The notes under the pieces were generated by a model. It was not told the origin of the DNA and searched no databases. It saw nothing but the letters and a program-made list of their open reading frames with translations. Of a stretch of 41,877 bases of DNA, positions 25,935-33,217 are shown piece by piece. The position numbers and the translations under genes are program-made. The stretch spans positions 1-41,877 of the forward strand of contig JBCCQN010000050.1 of assembly GCA_039024315.1 (NCBI GenBank), given 5' to 3'. Each line of letters starts with the position of its first letter. The first letter of the stretch is position 1. Origin of the DNA: JBCAWW01 sp039024315. GTDB taxonomy: Bacteria; Bacteroidota; Bacteroidia; J057.

Positions 25935-26018
25935 TCTCGTCCTGATTTCAAAGCTGACGCTTTTAGCGCCACTATCAAATTTCGCTGGGCGAAGCTCTGC
26001 GTCTCCAATCCCAACTAA
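25935..26018 (+). pseudogene. gldJ 3'-end relic (last 28 codons)
   Basis: An open frame without a start that reads SRPDFKADAFSATIKFRWAK then LCVSNPN and stop. It aligns without gaps to the end of the GldJ-like protein (SRRYFNADSSSATIGFRCAM then IRVGSPD). By hand count 62 of 84 bases and 14 of 27 residues match, including the stop position. Homology begins just after the DUF4287 gene and continues through the 3' untranslated region and terminator. It is therefore a truncated gldJ homologue, not a gene. Confidence 0.88.
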
Positions 26019-26041
26019 TCAAATATTACGAGAGAAGATAT

Positions 26042-26077
26042 AACCGCTTCATCCTTTGAGTGGAGCGGTTTTTTTTT
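26042..26077 (+). terminator. terminator of gldJ relic
   Basis: AACCGCTTCAT pairs with GTGGAGCGGTT (with two wobbles) around a short loop, followed by a T run to 26077. Compared with the gldJ terminator, an A-T pair has become C-G and a G-C pair has become A-T, so pairing is kept. It now lies after the DUF4287 gene and may serve that operon. Confidence 0.82.
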
Positions 26078-26163
26078 GCCGCTTCGCGGAACGAAGGAAT
26101 CCTAATGATAGAGTATTGATTTCGAATTTCTCCATTCGACATTCAAATTCCCTATCTTGCTAT

Positions 26164-27144
26164 ATGTATCCCCGATTCAATCCAGATCTACCCTTTGTAA
26201 AGGCAGATTATAAAGGAGTTCCGCTTAAAGATGGCCGTTACACCAACGAACATCCTCATCCATTTCCAGGTTTTGGCGACATTTTGCGCTGGCAGTTAGG
26301 TAGCAATCCTCAAAAACAGGAAAAAAAAGCGGATGATTTTCGCGTTCCGACACAGTCAGACCATAGCTTTTTTGATGCACAGGCTGATGTGATTGTTTGG
26401 CTAGGCCACGCCAGTTTCTTTATTCGCTTGCAGGGTGTCAATTTTATCACCGATCCTTGTTTGAGGGATCTACCAATGATTCCTCGCCTTGCTAAGCTCC
26501 CCTTTGGGATAGAGCAGATTCGAAATATTGACTACATCCTGATGTCTCATGGCCATCGAGACCATTTTGATGTAGATTCTTTGAAGGTTATTCTCAAAAA
26601 CAATCCTCAGGCGGAGTTTTTAGCGCCCCTCCGCTTGGGAAAATTGATCGAGGGCCTAGGGCATAAACTATATCAGGAAGCAGGTTGGTATCAATCCTTT
26701 CAGGAAACGCGAGAGCTAGATATACATTTTCTTCCCGCCAAGCATTGGAACCGTCGCTTTCTTACTGATACCAATACCATGCTCTGGGGCAGCTTCTACC
26801 TCAGCAATGGTAGTAAAAATCTCTACTTTGCAGGCGACAGCGGTTATGCCCAACACTTTGCGGATATTGGTGAGCTCTATCCTGAGCTAGATCTTTGCCT
26901 GATGCCGGTAGGCGCCTATAAACCCTCCTTCATTATGGAGCACTCGCACACTTCTCCCTCAGAAGCCGTGCAAGCTTTTCACGATTTAGGTGCTAAGCGC
27001 TTCATCCCTATGCATTATGGGACCTATGACCTTTCGGATGAACCCATAGGAGAACCTGTTCGCATACTGCGAAAATTGCAAAAAGAGCAAAAAATCAAAG
27101 GAGAGTACCTTGAATTAGGACTAGGAGAAGCATATTCTTGGTGA
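26164..27144 (+). CDS. MBL-fold metal-dependent hydrolase, NAPE-PLD-like
   Basis: A 326-residue cytoplasmic protein from ATG 26164; upstream in-frame GTG/TTG codons run back into the terminator and are unlikely. It has the metallo-beta-lactamase set of ligands: HGHRDH (129-134), His194 (AKHWNRR), Asp225 (FAGDSGY) and His284 (IPMHYGTYD). The N-terminal segment (FPGFGDILRWQLG) and VIVWLGHASFFIRLQGVNFI, TDPCL are typical of the N-acyl-phosphatidylethanolamine phospholipase D-like branch found in many bacteria. The substrate in bacteria is not settled; a phospholipid or other phosphodiester is likely. It is probably monocistronic, with a repeat copy following. Confidence 0.9.
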   Translation: MYPRFNPDLPFVKADYKGVPLKDGRYTNEHPHPFPGFGDILRWQLGSNPQKQEKKADDFRVPTQSDHSFFDAQADVIVWLGHASFFIRLQGVNFITDPCLRDLPMIPRLAKLPFGIEQIRNIDYILMSHGHRDHFDVDSLKVILKNNPQAEFLAPLRLGKLIEGLGHKLYQEAGWYQSFQETRELDIHFLPAKHWNRRFLTDTNTMLWGSFYLSNGSKNLYFAGDSGYAQHFADIGELYPELDLCLMPVGAYKPSFIMEHSHTSPSEAVQAFHDLGAKRFIPMHYGTYDLSDEPIGEPVRILRKLQKEQKIKGEYLELGLGEAYSW

Positions 27145-27224
27145 TTCTTACGCAGCTTATCCATGTCGCTAAAAAAGAACCGTATTTTCCTGATAGTAGG
27201 ATTATTTTTATTTTCGAAATATCC

Positions 27225-27354
27225 TAAGTGGAGATTAGAAAGTATCCCGAAAGCTTTAGGGAGTATGCAGTACAGAGAAAAAAGGTCTCGCTATCATCAA
27301 ATAGCCCCATTATCCTAGGTCTTTATACTGAATACTATTGTCTAAGTACTTAAA
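27225..27354 (+). repeat. dispersed repeat, copy C
   Basis: It starts TAAGTGGAGATTAGAAAGTA, has a decayed palindrome CCCGAAAGCTTTAGGG, then TATGCAGTACAGAGAAAAAA, and ends CTAGGTCTTTATACTGAATA, CTATTGTCTAAGTACTTAAA. The end touches the ATG of the next gene at 27355, so the whole 5' leader of that gene is repeat. Confidence 0.75.
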
Positions 27355-29136
27355 ATGCACCGAAACATCAGACAGCGCGTTCTTTATTTGACCCTTTTTC
27401 TCTTCTGTAGCTTTTTTTCTCACCTTGGTCTAAAAGGGCAAACTCTGCCTCCTGACCGGAGGACAGATTGGCAGCTTTCGGGCCTGCAGGAGATGCCGAT
27501 TAGCCCGATCCTTGAGATTGATTTTATCAGCTCGGGAGGGATTGCCGACGGCAAAACCCCCAATGATGCCTTGATCCAAGAGTTGCTGGAGCAAAATGCT
27601 GATCATCCTTTTGTACTTTATTTTCCTGCGGGGAACTACTTTTTTACTCAAGCGATTGAGCTTCCCAGCAACTGCATACTGCGCGGCCAGTCTGCTGACG
27701 CTAGCACTTTGCAATTTGCACTTAGAGAAGAAGACCACCTCCTCAAAGTTCAAGGTACTCCTAATGCCAACCCAAGCCTGTTGGTTACTAATGCTAGACA
27801 AGGCGATACTTATATCCGGATCAAAGAACCTCAAAACTTTCAAGTGGGGGACTATATCAAAATTTTTGCTGAGGATAGTGCGCTGATTACTTCTGCTTGG
27901 GCTCATTACTCCACTGGTCAGTTAGGGCAAATCAAAAAACTATCTAAGGATAGCCTGTTTTTAAGTCAGCCTTTGCGACGAGATTTTTTATTTGAAGAAG
28001 AGGCTAGGATCGTCCGTTTTAGCCCCAAGACTCAAGTCGGGATCGAGCAATTACAGATCGTTCGTTTAGACACTACCGACAGTCAAACGAGCAATATTTT
28101 TTTTGATTATGCGGCCAATTGCTGGCTTAGTTGCGTTCAAAGCCGCTTTTGTAATTTTGCCCATGTAGAACTTAAGCATAGTTTGCAAATTGCGATTAAG
28201 GGTAGTCATTTCGAGCAAGCCCATCACTACGGCAATGGCGGCAAAGCCTACGGCATCATGCTACACTTTGCCACTAGTAGCTCTCTCGTCTACGACAATA
28301 GCTTTAGACGCCTACGACATGCTATGATCTTGCAAGCTGGCGCCAACGGCAATGTACTGGCCTACAATTACTCTAGTGAGCCCTATTGGACTGAGGTCCA
28401 GCTGCCTCTCGACGCGGCAGGAGACTTGGTTTTACACGGCAATTATCCCTATGCCAATCTGTTTGAAGGCAATGTGGTCCAAAATATTGTGATCGATAAC
28501 TCCCATGGGATCAACGGCCCTTTTAACACTTTTTTTCGTAATCGCGCTGAGCTATATGGTATCTTTATGAATCAGGATCCTGCTAGCGACAAGCAAAATT
28601 TTCTTGGCAACGAACTGCCCAATCAAGGGCTTTTCTTAGGTAATTATATCTTGGCTGGAAGCGAACATTTTGAATTTGCCAACAACATTCGCGGCCAAAT
28701 CAAACCACTCGGAGAGCAGCAATTGCCAGACAAATCACTCTTCTTGCTCCATGAAAGCCATCTCTCAGCTGAGCTTGACCATCTGCCTCCCATTGGGCCC
28801 CCTAATGCGCTCAACTCCTACGAGCTCCCCGCCCAAAAGCGTGCACAAGAAGCGCTAAAGACAGCTTGTAGCAAGCCATTATTGGCCACTACCCTAACGG
28901 ATAAATCTCATCAGACCGCTTACTATCCCTATGCTCAAGAAAATTGGTTGAGCGTTCACCGAAGGTATCCTGCAAAACCTATCACCCATCTGAGGCTTTA
29001 CTCCTTAGAAGGAAAACTATTGCAAGAATGCAGGGGCTCGTCTCTGACGACAGAATCATTGGGGCAGGGGTTGTATTTGATCCAAGTCCACCATCAGGAA
29101 GAGATCCTTGCCTGCCTAAAATGGCAGAAGAAGTAG
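27355..29136 (+). CDS. secreted beta-helix (pectate-lyase-like) protein with T9SS tail
   Basis: A 593-residue secreted protein. Signal peptide about 1-29 (GLKG/Q). A pectate-lyase-3/GH28-like N-terminal strand set (FISSGGIADGKTPNDALIQE, VLYFPAGNYFFTQAIELPSN) leads into a right-handed parallel beta-helix (about 90-430) with repeated short strands and Asn-rich turns. The last ~50 residues (LRLYSLEGKLLQECRGSSL, then GQGLYLIQVHHQEE) look like a type A T9SS sorting domain. The fold suggests binding or cleavage of an acidic polysaccharide, but I cannot point to catalytic residues. The gene is bounded on both sides by a dispersed repeat: copy C ends at its ATG and copy D starts at the base after its TAG. 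Confidence 0.85.
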   Translation: MHRNIRQRVLYLTLFLFCSFFSHLGLKGQTLPPDRRTDWQLSGLQEMPISPILEIDFISSGGIADGKTPNDALIQELLEQNADHPFVLYFPAGNYFFTQAIELPSNCILRGQSADASTLQFALREEDHLLKVQGTPNANPSLLVTNARQGDTYIRIKEPQNFQVGDYIKIFAEDSALITSAWAHYSTGQLGQIKKLSKDSLFLSQPLRRDFLFEEEARIVRFSPKTQVGIEQLQIVRLDTTDSQTSNIFFDYAANCWLSCVQSRFCNFAHVELKHSLQIAIKGSHFEQAHHYGNGGKAYGIMLHFATSSSLVYDNSFRRLRHAMILQAGANGNVLAYNYSSEPYWTEVQLPLDAAGDLVLHGNYPYANLFEGNVVQNIVIDNSHGINGPFNTFFRNRAELYGIFMNQDPASDKQNFLGNELPNQGLFLGNYILAGSEHFEFANNIRGQIKPLGEQQLPDKSLFLLHESHLSAELDHLPPIGPPNALNSYELPAQKRAQEALKTACSKPLLATTLTDKSHQTAYYPYAQENWLSVHRRYPAKPITHLRLYSLEGKLLQECRGSSLTTESLGQGLYLIQVHHQEEILACLKWQKK

Positions 29137-29243
29137 TTAAGTACAGAGTAGAAAGTATGTAGTACAGAGAAAAAAGACCTCGCAGAATCATAAAACCCAT
29201 TTTCCGAGGTCTTAATACTAAATACTATTGTCTAGGTACTTAA
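29137..29243 (+). repeat. dispersed repeat, copy D
   Basis: It starts TTAAGTACAGAGTAGAAAG, TATGTAGTACAGAGAAAAAA and ends CGAGGTCTTAATACTAAATA, CTATTGTCTAGGTACTTAA. At 107 bases it is the shortest copy. Its first base follows the stop codon of the beta-helix gene directly. Confidence 0.75.
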
Positions 29244-29322
29244 AAAGCCTCGATTGCATTTTGAGATTATGACCTTAAGGAGCAGCTAAACACAGGCAAA
29301 ATATATGATAGGACTTGGTTTA

Positions 29323-32300
29323 TCAGCTTACGGATCGCTTTTTCCATGCCAACATACCACCACCGACTAGACTAAGGGCCAGTAGCGCCCAAAGCCAAGG
29401 TGGTAAGCTCAATTCCTTCTCTAATGGCTGAGCGTTCCCTGAAAGGACAAAGCCCGCCCAGAAAAAAGGGTGCGCCAGCTCCGCCGCTTTTACTTGGTCT
29501 AGGTAGGCCAGCTTGGCCGAACGTAAAGCTTCGGACTTACTTTTACCAGCCTTTAAGGCGGCATAAAAGTCTGTCATCAATTGCTGTGTTTCTTGATCAG
29601 GGACCTGCCATAAACTCATCACGACGGAAGGGCAACCTGCATAATGAAATGCCTTCGCCAAACTCATCACGCCCTCCCCTTGCTGCAATTTGCCATAGCC
29701 CGTATTGCAAGCACTCAAAACCACGAGTTCCGCGTCTAGCGGCAAGGCAAATAACTCCGCTGCGTAGAGATAACGCCCGAGGCTATCGTGGGGAGTATCC
29801 GCAAAAATCAGCTTGGACAAAAGCGGGGACTCCGGTAAAACAGAAGCATGCATCGCCAAGTGAAGTAGTTTGAAATCAGGGGCTATCTCTACAAATCTTT
29901 CTTTACTTGCTTCTGGCCCAAGCAGTATCCTGCCTCCAAAAAACTGACTGATGGCTTCTGCTTCATTACGGGCACCTTCAAGATCATACAGACCCTCACG
30001 CACCAAATAACTCAGCTGCTTGGACACCAGCGTATCCATATTGCTAAGCACTTTTTCCTGATAATTGGGGGCAAAAACCGCCAGCGGCTGCTCTTCCATG
30101 CTAAAAGCTGGCTCAATACCGTGCTGCTCGATACAAAGACCGGCTGAGTAGGCATAGGAGAGCGGATATTTGCGTAGGAGGTAAGGCCGCTCTTGAGCCG
30201 AAGATGTGGTTGAAGGCGCTGTCCATAGGACTTCAAAGGGGATCAAAGCCAAGATATCGTCAGGGATCACGTAGAGCATGTCATACTGCTCCTCTCCTAC
30301 CATCGGCTCCAATAATTGCTTATACAACTGGTAAGAGCCTGCATGAACCAAGGACAAAGGATCGGTATCATTGACTCCCGAATGGGCAAAAAGCTGCTCT
30401 CTAAAGGCTAAGATGGAATCCTCTAGGGTCTCTGAAAAAGCTAGTTGATGGACTTTGATCTCTCGTCGACTGAAACTAAAAGCATACAAAACCGAATCCG
30501 CTCGCGTATAGACAATGCCTCTTTCATTGGAGCCGAGCATTGACTGAAAATCCTGCAGTAGGACGGGATTTTGATGCAATAGTTGATAGTAGCGCGGATA
30601 TTGATTTTGAATTTGTTGGGTCAAGGTTTCATACTCTCCCTGTAATTGTTTGAGTTCCTTTTCCCACTTTTGAAACTGATGATCGGGCAGATTGGGATTG
30701 AGTTTGGCGTTGAAAAAGGAGATTTTGGCTTTGAGACCGGCTTCTCGCCGAACGAGAGTATCAGGTACACCACTAAAACTCAGCTGGGATTGGCGTTTGA
30801 TGTATTTGTAAAGGCTAAAAGCTTTGTTTTGTTCGCTAGCGGCAAAGGCGAGTTGTAAGGCTTCCTGCTGCGCAGAACGCTCATACTCGGCCACATAGGC
30901 GCGCAACAATCCCTTGTAGATCCAACTACGTTGCTCTGCCATCTGATGGGAGTATTGTACTTCGTCGCGATGATAAGGATCATACCACCGATCCAGTTGC
31001 TCGAAAGCCAAGCGTACAATCTTGAGGTGAGTATCGCTGGGATATTTTTGGTACATGAGCCAAAAGCGATCCGCCATGCGCAGGGCCGCCTTGATAGTAT
31101 TGCCATCTGGAAACACCTGAATTTCTTTTTGTAAAAGGCTTGCGAGCGGTAGCTCCTCGTCTGTCTTGACCAAAAACTGGGTCATTTTTCGAGAGTTATC
31201 CCAAAAACTAGCCGTATCTCCCGCTTCAATAGCAATATCTAGGCGTTCGAAATGGCCGTAGTAACGGCGGGTAGGATAGAGTGAATCATAGATGGCATAA
31301 GCATAATCAATACACTGCCTAGCGGAATCGTAGCGACCAAGATTTTTGAGTAACTGAGCCATACTAGTATGGAAGTCCGCCATGTTGACATAATGGTAGT
31401 TTTGTTTGTATTCAATCGCTTCATAAATATCAATCGCCTGATGAATCATCGCGATGCCGGCTTCGGTCTGACCTTTTTCATCATGCAGGTGTTTAGCTTT
31501 AATATGATAAAAAGAAGCTTGGCTGAGCACATTCGGATTGGTATAAATACTCGAAAGACTATCAGCTCTTTCAAACCAAAGGAGGGATTGAGTTCGGAAG
31601 CCCATTTGCTTATAAAGCCTACTAAGCTCTCGATAGTAGCTAAGCAAGTTGGCAGGCTGGTCTTTGTAAACTACAGTAGCTGAGCCTACTGATTCTTCAT
31701 AATACAGCAAGCCTTTGGATTGCTGACCCCTGGTCCAATATAAGCGTCCCAGTAGGCGACTAGCGGTGATACCTCGGCGACTTTGCACCCCAAAATTGCG
31801 AACCCAAAGGCGGTATGCCTCTTTGGCATGGGGTTCTGCCTCATCAAGTAAGCCCAAGGTCATATAGATGCTGGCAAGGCGGTTTTCGGTAAGCGGAATA
31901 TCATCGGTGCTATCACCAATCGCGGATCGGTACAAATCGATGCATTGCTCATAGTGATAGATTGCACTATCAAAGGCAAATGACACATCATGAAAATAGC
32001 CTAATTCATACTGCAGGTCGATAGTTAAGCGTTCGGCAGGGCCGATACTCTGACGGTAAGCGCTCAAACTCCGCTGGGAGTAAACAATACCCGAATCTAG
32101 TTCCCCCATCTCCATAAAGACATGGGCTTTGGAGCGTAAAATATTGGCTCTTTCCTCTAGGGGGTATTCTTTGGTCTTAGCACTGAGGGCTTCGGCTTCA
32201 CTACAAAGTTCGAGGGCCTTGGCGTACTTGCCTGCCATATACAGCTCATTTGTTTGCCCCATCAACGCTTTGATTTGGGCAACAGCAGGAGACTGAGCCA

Positions 32301-32358
32301 CAAGCGGACTCAAGGGCAAAAGAAGGGGAACAAGGAGTAAGAATAATAATCTACGCAA
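29323..32358 (-). CDS. secreted TPR-CHAT protease with C-terminal membrane anchor
   Basis: A 1011-residue protein: signal peptide 1-21 (LVA/Q), about ten TPR-like helical repeats (about 30-400), a helical linker (about 450-620), a CHAT (caspase HetF-associated with TPR) peptidase domain (about 700-975) and a transmembrane helix at about 987-1005 with basic end KKRSVS. The Cys-His dyad is present: His837 (HLAMHA) and Cys884 (LSACNTG; codon TGC at 29707-29709 on the minus strand), plus the SLWQVPD and HPFFWAGFVLSG motifs. Topology places both TPR and protease in the periplasm, unlike cytoplasmic CHAT proteases of separase/caspase type. Substrates are unknown. It is monocistronic, and a 20-base REP-like motif lies inside it at 30862-30881. 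Confidence 0.92.
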   Translation of the reverse strand: MRRLLFLLLVPLLLPLSPLVAQSPAVAQIKALMGQTNELYMAGKYAKALELCSEAEALSAKTKEYPLEERANILRSKAHVFMEMGELDSGIVYSQRSLSAYRQSIGPAERLTIDLQYELGYFHDVSFAFDSAIYHYEQCIDLYRSAIGDSTDDIPLTENRLASIYMTLGLLDEAEPHAKEAYRLWVRNFGVQSRRGITASRLLGRLYWTRGQQSKGLLYYEESVGSATVVYKDQPANLLSYYRELSRLYKQMGFRTQSLLWFERADSLSSIYTNPNVLSQASFYHIKAKHLHDEKGQTEAGIAMIHQAIDIYEAIEYKQNYHYVNMADFHTSMAQLLKNLGRYDSARQCIDYAYAIYDSLYPTRRYYGHFERLDIAIEAGDTASFWDNSRKMTQFLVKTDEELPLASLLQKEIQVFPDGNTIKAALRMADRFWLMYQKYPSDTHLKIVRLAFEQLDRWYDPYHRDEVQYSHQMAEQRSWIYKGLLRAYVAEYERSAQQEALQLAFAASEQNKAFSLYKYIKRQSQLSFSGVPDTLVRREAGLKAKISFFNAKLNPNLPDHQFQKWEKELKQLQGEYETLTQQIQNQYPRYYQLLHQNPVLLQDFQSMLGSNERGIVYTRADSVLYAFSFSRREIKVHQLAFSETLEDSILAFREQLFAHSGVNDTDPLSLVHAGSYQLYKQLLEPMVGEEQYDMLYVIPDDILALIPFEVLWTAPSTTSSAQERPYLLRKYPLSYAYSAGLCIEQHGIEPAFSMEEQPLAVFAPNYQEKVLSNMDTLVSKQLSYLVREGLYDLEGARNEAEAISQFFGGRILLGPEASKERFVEIAPDFKLLHLAMHASVLPESPLLSKLIFADTPHDSLGRYLYAAELFALPLDAELVVLSACNTGYGKLQQGEGVMSLAKAFHYAGCPSVVMSLWQVPDQETQQLMTDFYAALKAGKSKSEALRSAKLAYLDQVKAAELAHPFFWAGFVLSGNAQPLEKELSLPPWLWALLALSLVGGGMLAWKKRSVS

Positions 32359-32691
32359 AGGCCTTTTAGACTTATCTACATAAAATTACGAAAAAGCTAC
32401 GGTTTAAGTGTGCTGGCCTTTATTGGGTGGAAAATAACGGTTGTTGATATTTCGATTTTACAGATCACAAATTTATATCTCAAGAAATAATTTTCGCCCT
32501 TTGGAGGCTAATAAGCTCGTTAGTAAGGATTTGCTAGAAATTGCTGTGTTTAAAGCCTTGATTAAAAAGGGCAATTTTTGTAATATGAATAAGAGTCAAG
32601 CGTTTTTATATCCTAGGGAATACACTCTTTTTAAGCAGTTTTACGTTTTTTTATTACTACACTCCAACCAAACCTATAAACCATAAAAATT
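32359..32691. other. intergenic region, divergent promoters expected
   Basis: A 333-base A/T-rich gap between the CHAT gene (minus) and the 47-residue gene (plus). An 81-codon frame at 32441-32686 has no recognisable features and is probably chance in A/T-rich DNA. TACGTTTT at 32642-32649 is one base off the TAnnTTTG -7 box and could serve the small gene; no good -33 element is seen. Confidence 0.35.
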
Positions 32692-32835
32692 ATGATCACT
32701 GCAATTATAACTGTTTCAGTTCTTGTCTTGGTCCTTGTTGCTCTGTTTGTCGTACCTCGTGTTTTTCCGGACAAAGCTACCAAAGCTGCTGCCAAAAGAG
32801 AGGCAGCCGCCAAACAAAAGTCTGCCAGTGTATAG
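32692..32835 (+). CDS. 47-residue single-pass membrane protein
   Basis: A 47-residue protein not recognised from any family: MITAIITVSVLVLVLVALFV is one transmembrane helix, followed by VPRVFPDKATKAAAKREAAA and KQKSASV, a Lys/Ala-rich amphipathic tail with no acidic residues except Asp27 and Glu37. The N-out/C-in orientation fits the positive-inside rule. The coding region is clean, starts with ATG after an A-rich leader (CCATAAAAATT) and ends 16 bases before a strong terminator, so it is very probably a real small-protein gene that length cut-offs miss. Function unknown. Confidence 0.7.
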   Translation: MITAIITVSVLVLVLVALFVVPRVFPDKATKAAAKREAAAKQKSASV

Positions 32836-32851
32836 GCACTTTTAAAAAGAT

Positions 32852-32889
32852 AAAAAGCGGAGTCAAGGATACTTGGTTCCGCTTTTTTT
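32852..32889 (+). terminator. strong rho-independent terminator
   Basis: AAAAAGCGGA and TCCGCTTTTT form a perfect 10-bp stem around a 16-base loop, with the T run continuing to 32889. It ends the 47-residue gene. Confidence 0.88.
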
Positions 32890-33160
32890 GTGCCTCCCGA
32901 AAGCTATCGGGAGCGCAGAACGCTTGTCCCTAGCACGCGACAAGGCAATACCCTACCCCAATTACCCCTTTCGACATAGGAGCAGGTCGACGAGAAATCC
33001 CCTTGGCTCCCAAACGTATTTACGTCTTACACGCTAGGAGATTTCTCTTCGTCCCTATGGGCATCTTTCGATGAAAAGAGGGCTTGGTAGCTGCGTGCAT
33101 GTATGCCGCAGCCGAAGGATAAGCGTTCCGCGCTCTTGATTACTATCGGGAGGTGACAAA
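32890..33160. repeat. repeat-rich intergenic region, REP-like
   Basis: No gene. It contains CCCGAAAGCTATCGGGAGCG then CAGAACGCT (32897-32924), a long imperfect inverted repeat with arms around 32970-33000 (ATAGGAG, CGACGAGAAATC) and 33036-33060 (GGAGATTTCTCTTCG, CCTAT), a degenerate GCTGCGTGCATG/TATGCCGCAGC palindrome (33090-33112) followed by AAGCGTTCCGCGCTC, and ACTATCGGGAGG. The GAGAAATC/GATTTCTC pair resembles intergenic repeats common in Bacteroidota genomes. Confidence 0.6.
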
Positions 33161-33162
33161 AC

Positions 33163-33188
33163 AAAAAAGGCCGCGACGAATCACGGCC
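33163..33188 (-). terminator. terminator of the TonB-dependent receptor gene
   Basis: Read on the minus strand, AAGGCCGTG and CGCGGCCTT pair (one wobble) around ATTCGT, followed by TTTTTGT. It starts 30 bases after the receptor stop codon. Confidence 0.85.
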
Positions 33189-33217
33189 TTACTTAGTAAA
33201 TAGATATACGAATCAAA

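Noticed and set aside
26056..26163. N-terminal extension of the MBL-fold protein
   Set aside because: The extension would be encoded by the terminator and a REP-like motif; homology-like sequence starts at ATG 26164.
27225..29243. Integron gene cassette with attC sites
   Set aside because: The repeats have the right size and imperfect inverted ends, but I see no integrase gene and no recognisable R/L box cores; kept only as an analogy.
29323..32358. Gasdermin-activating CHAT defence protease
   Set aside because: There is no gasdermin-like gene adjacent, and the signal peptide and membrane anchor predict a periplasmic protein.
32441..32686. 81-codon frame upstream of the 47-residue gene
   Set aside because: No domain, signal or membrane pattern, biased toward A/T-rich codons expected by chance, and it overlaps the region needed for two divergent promoters.
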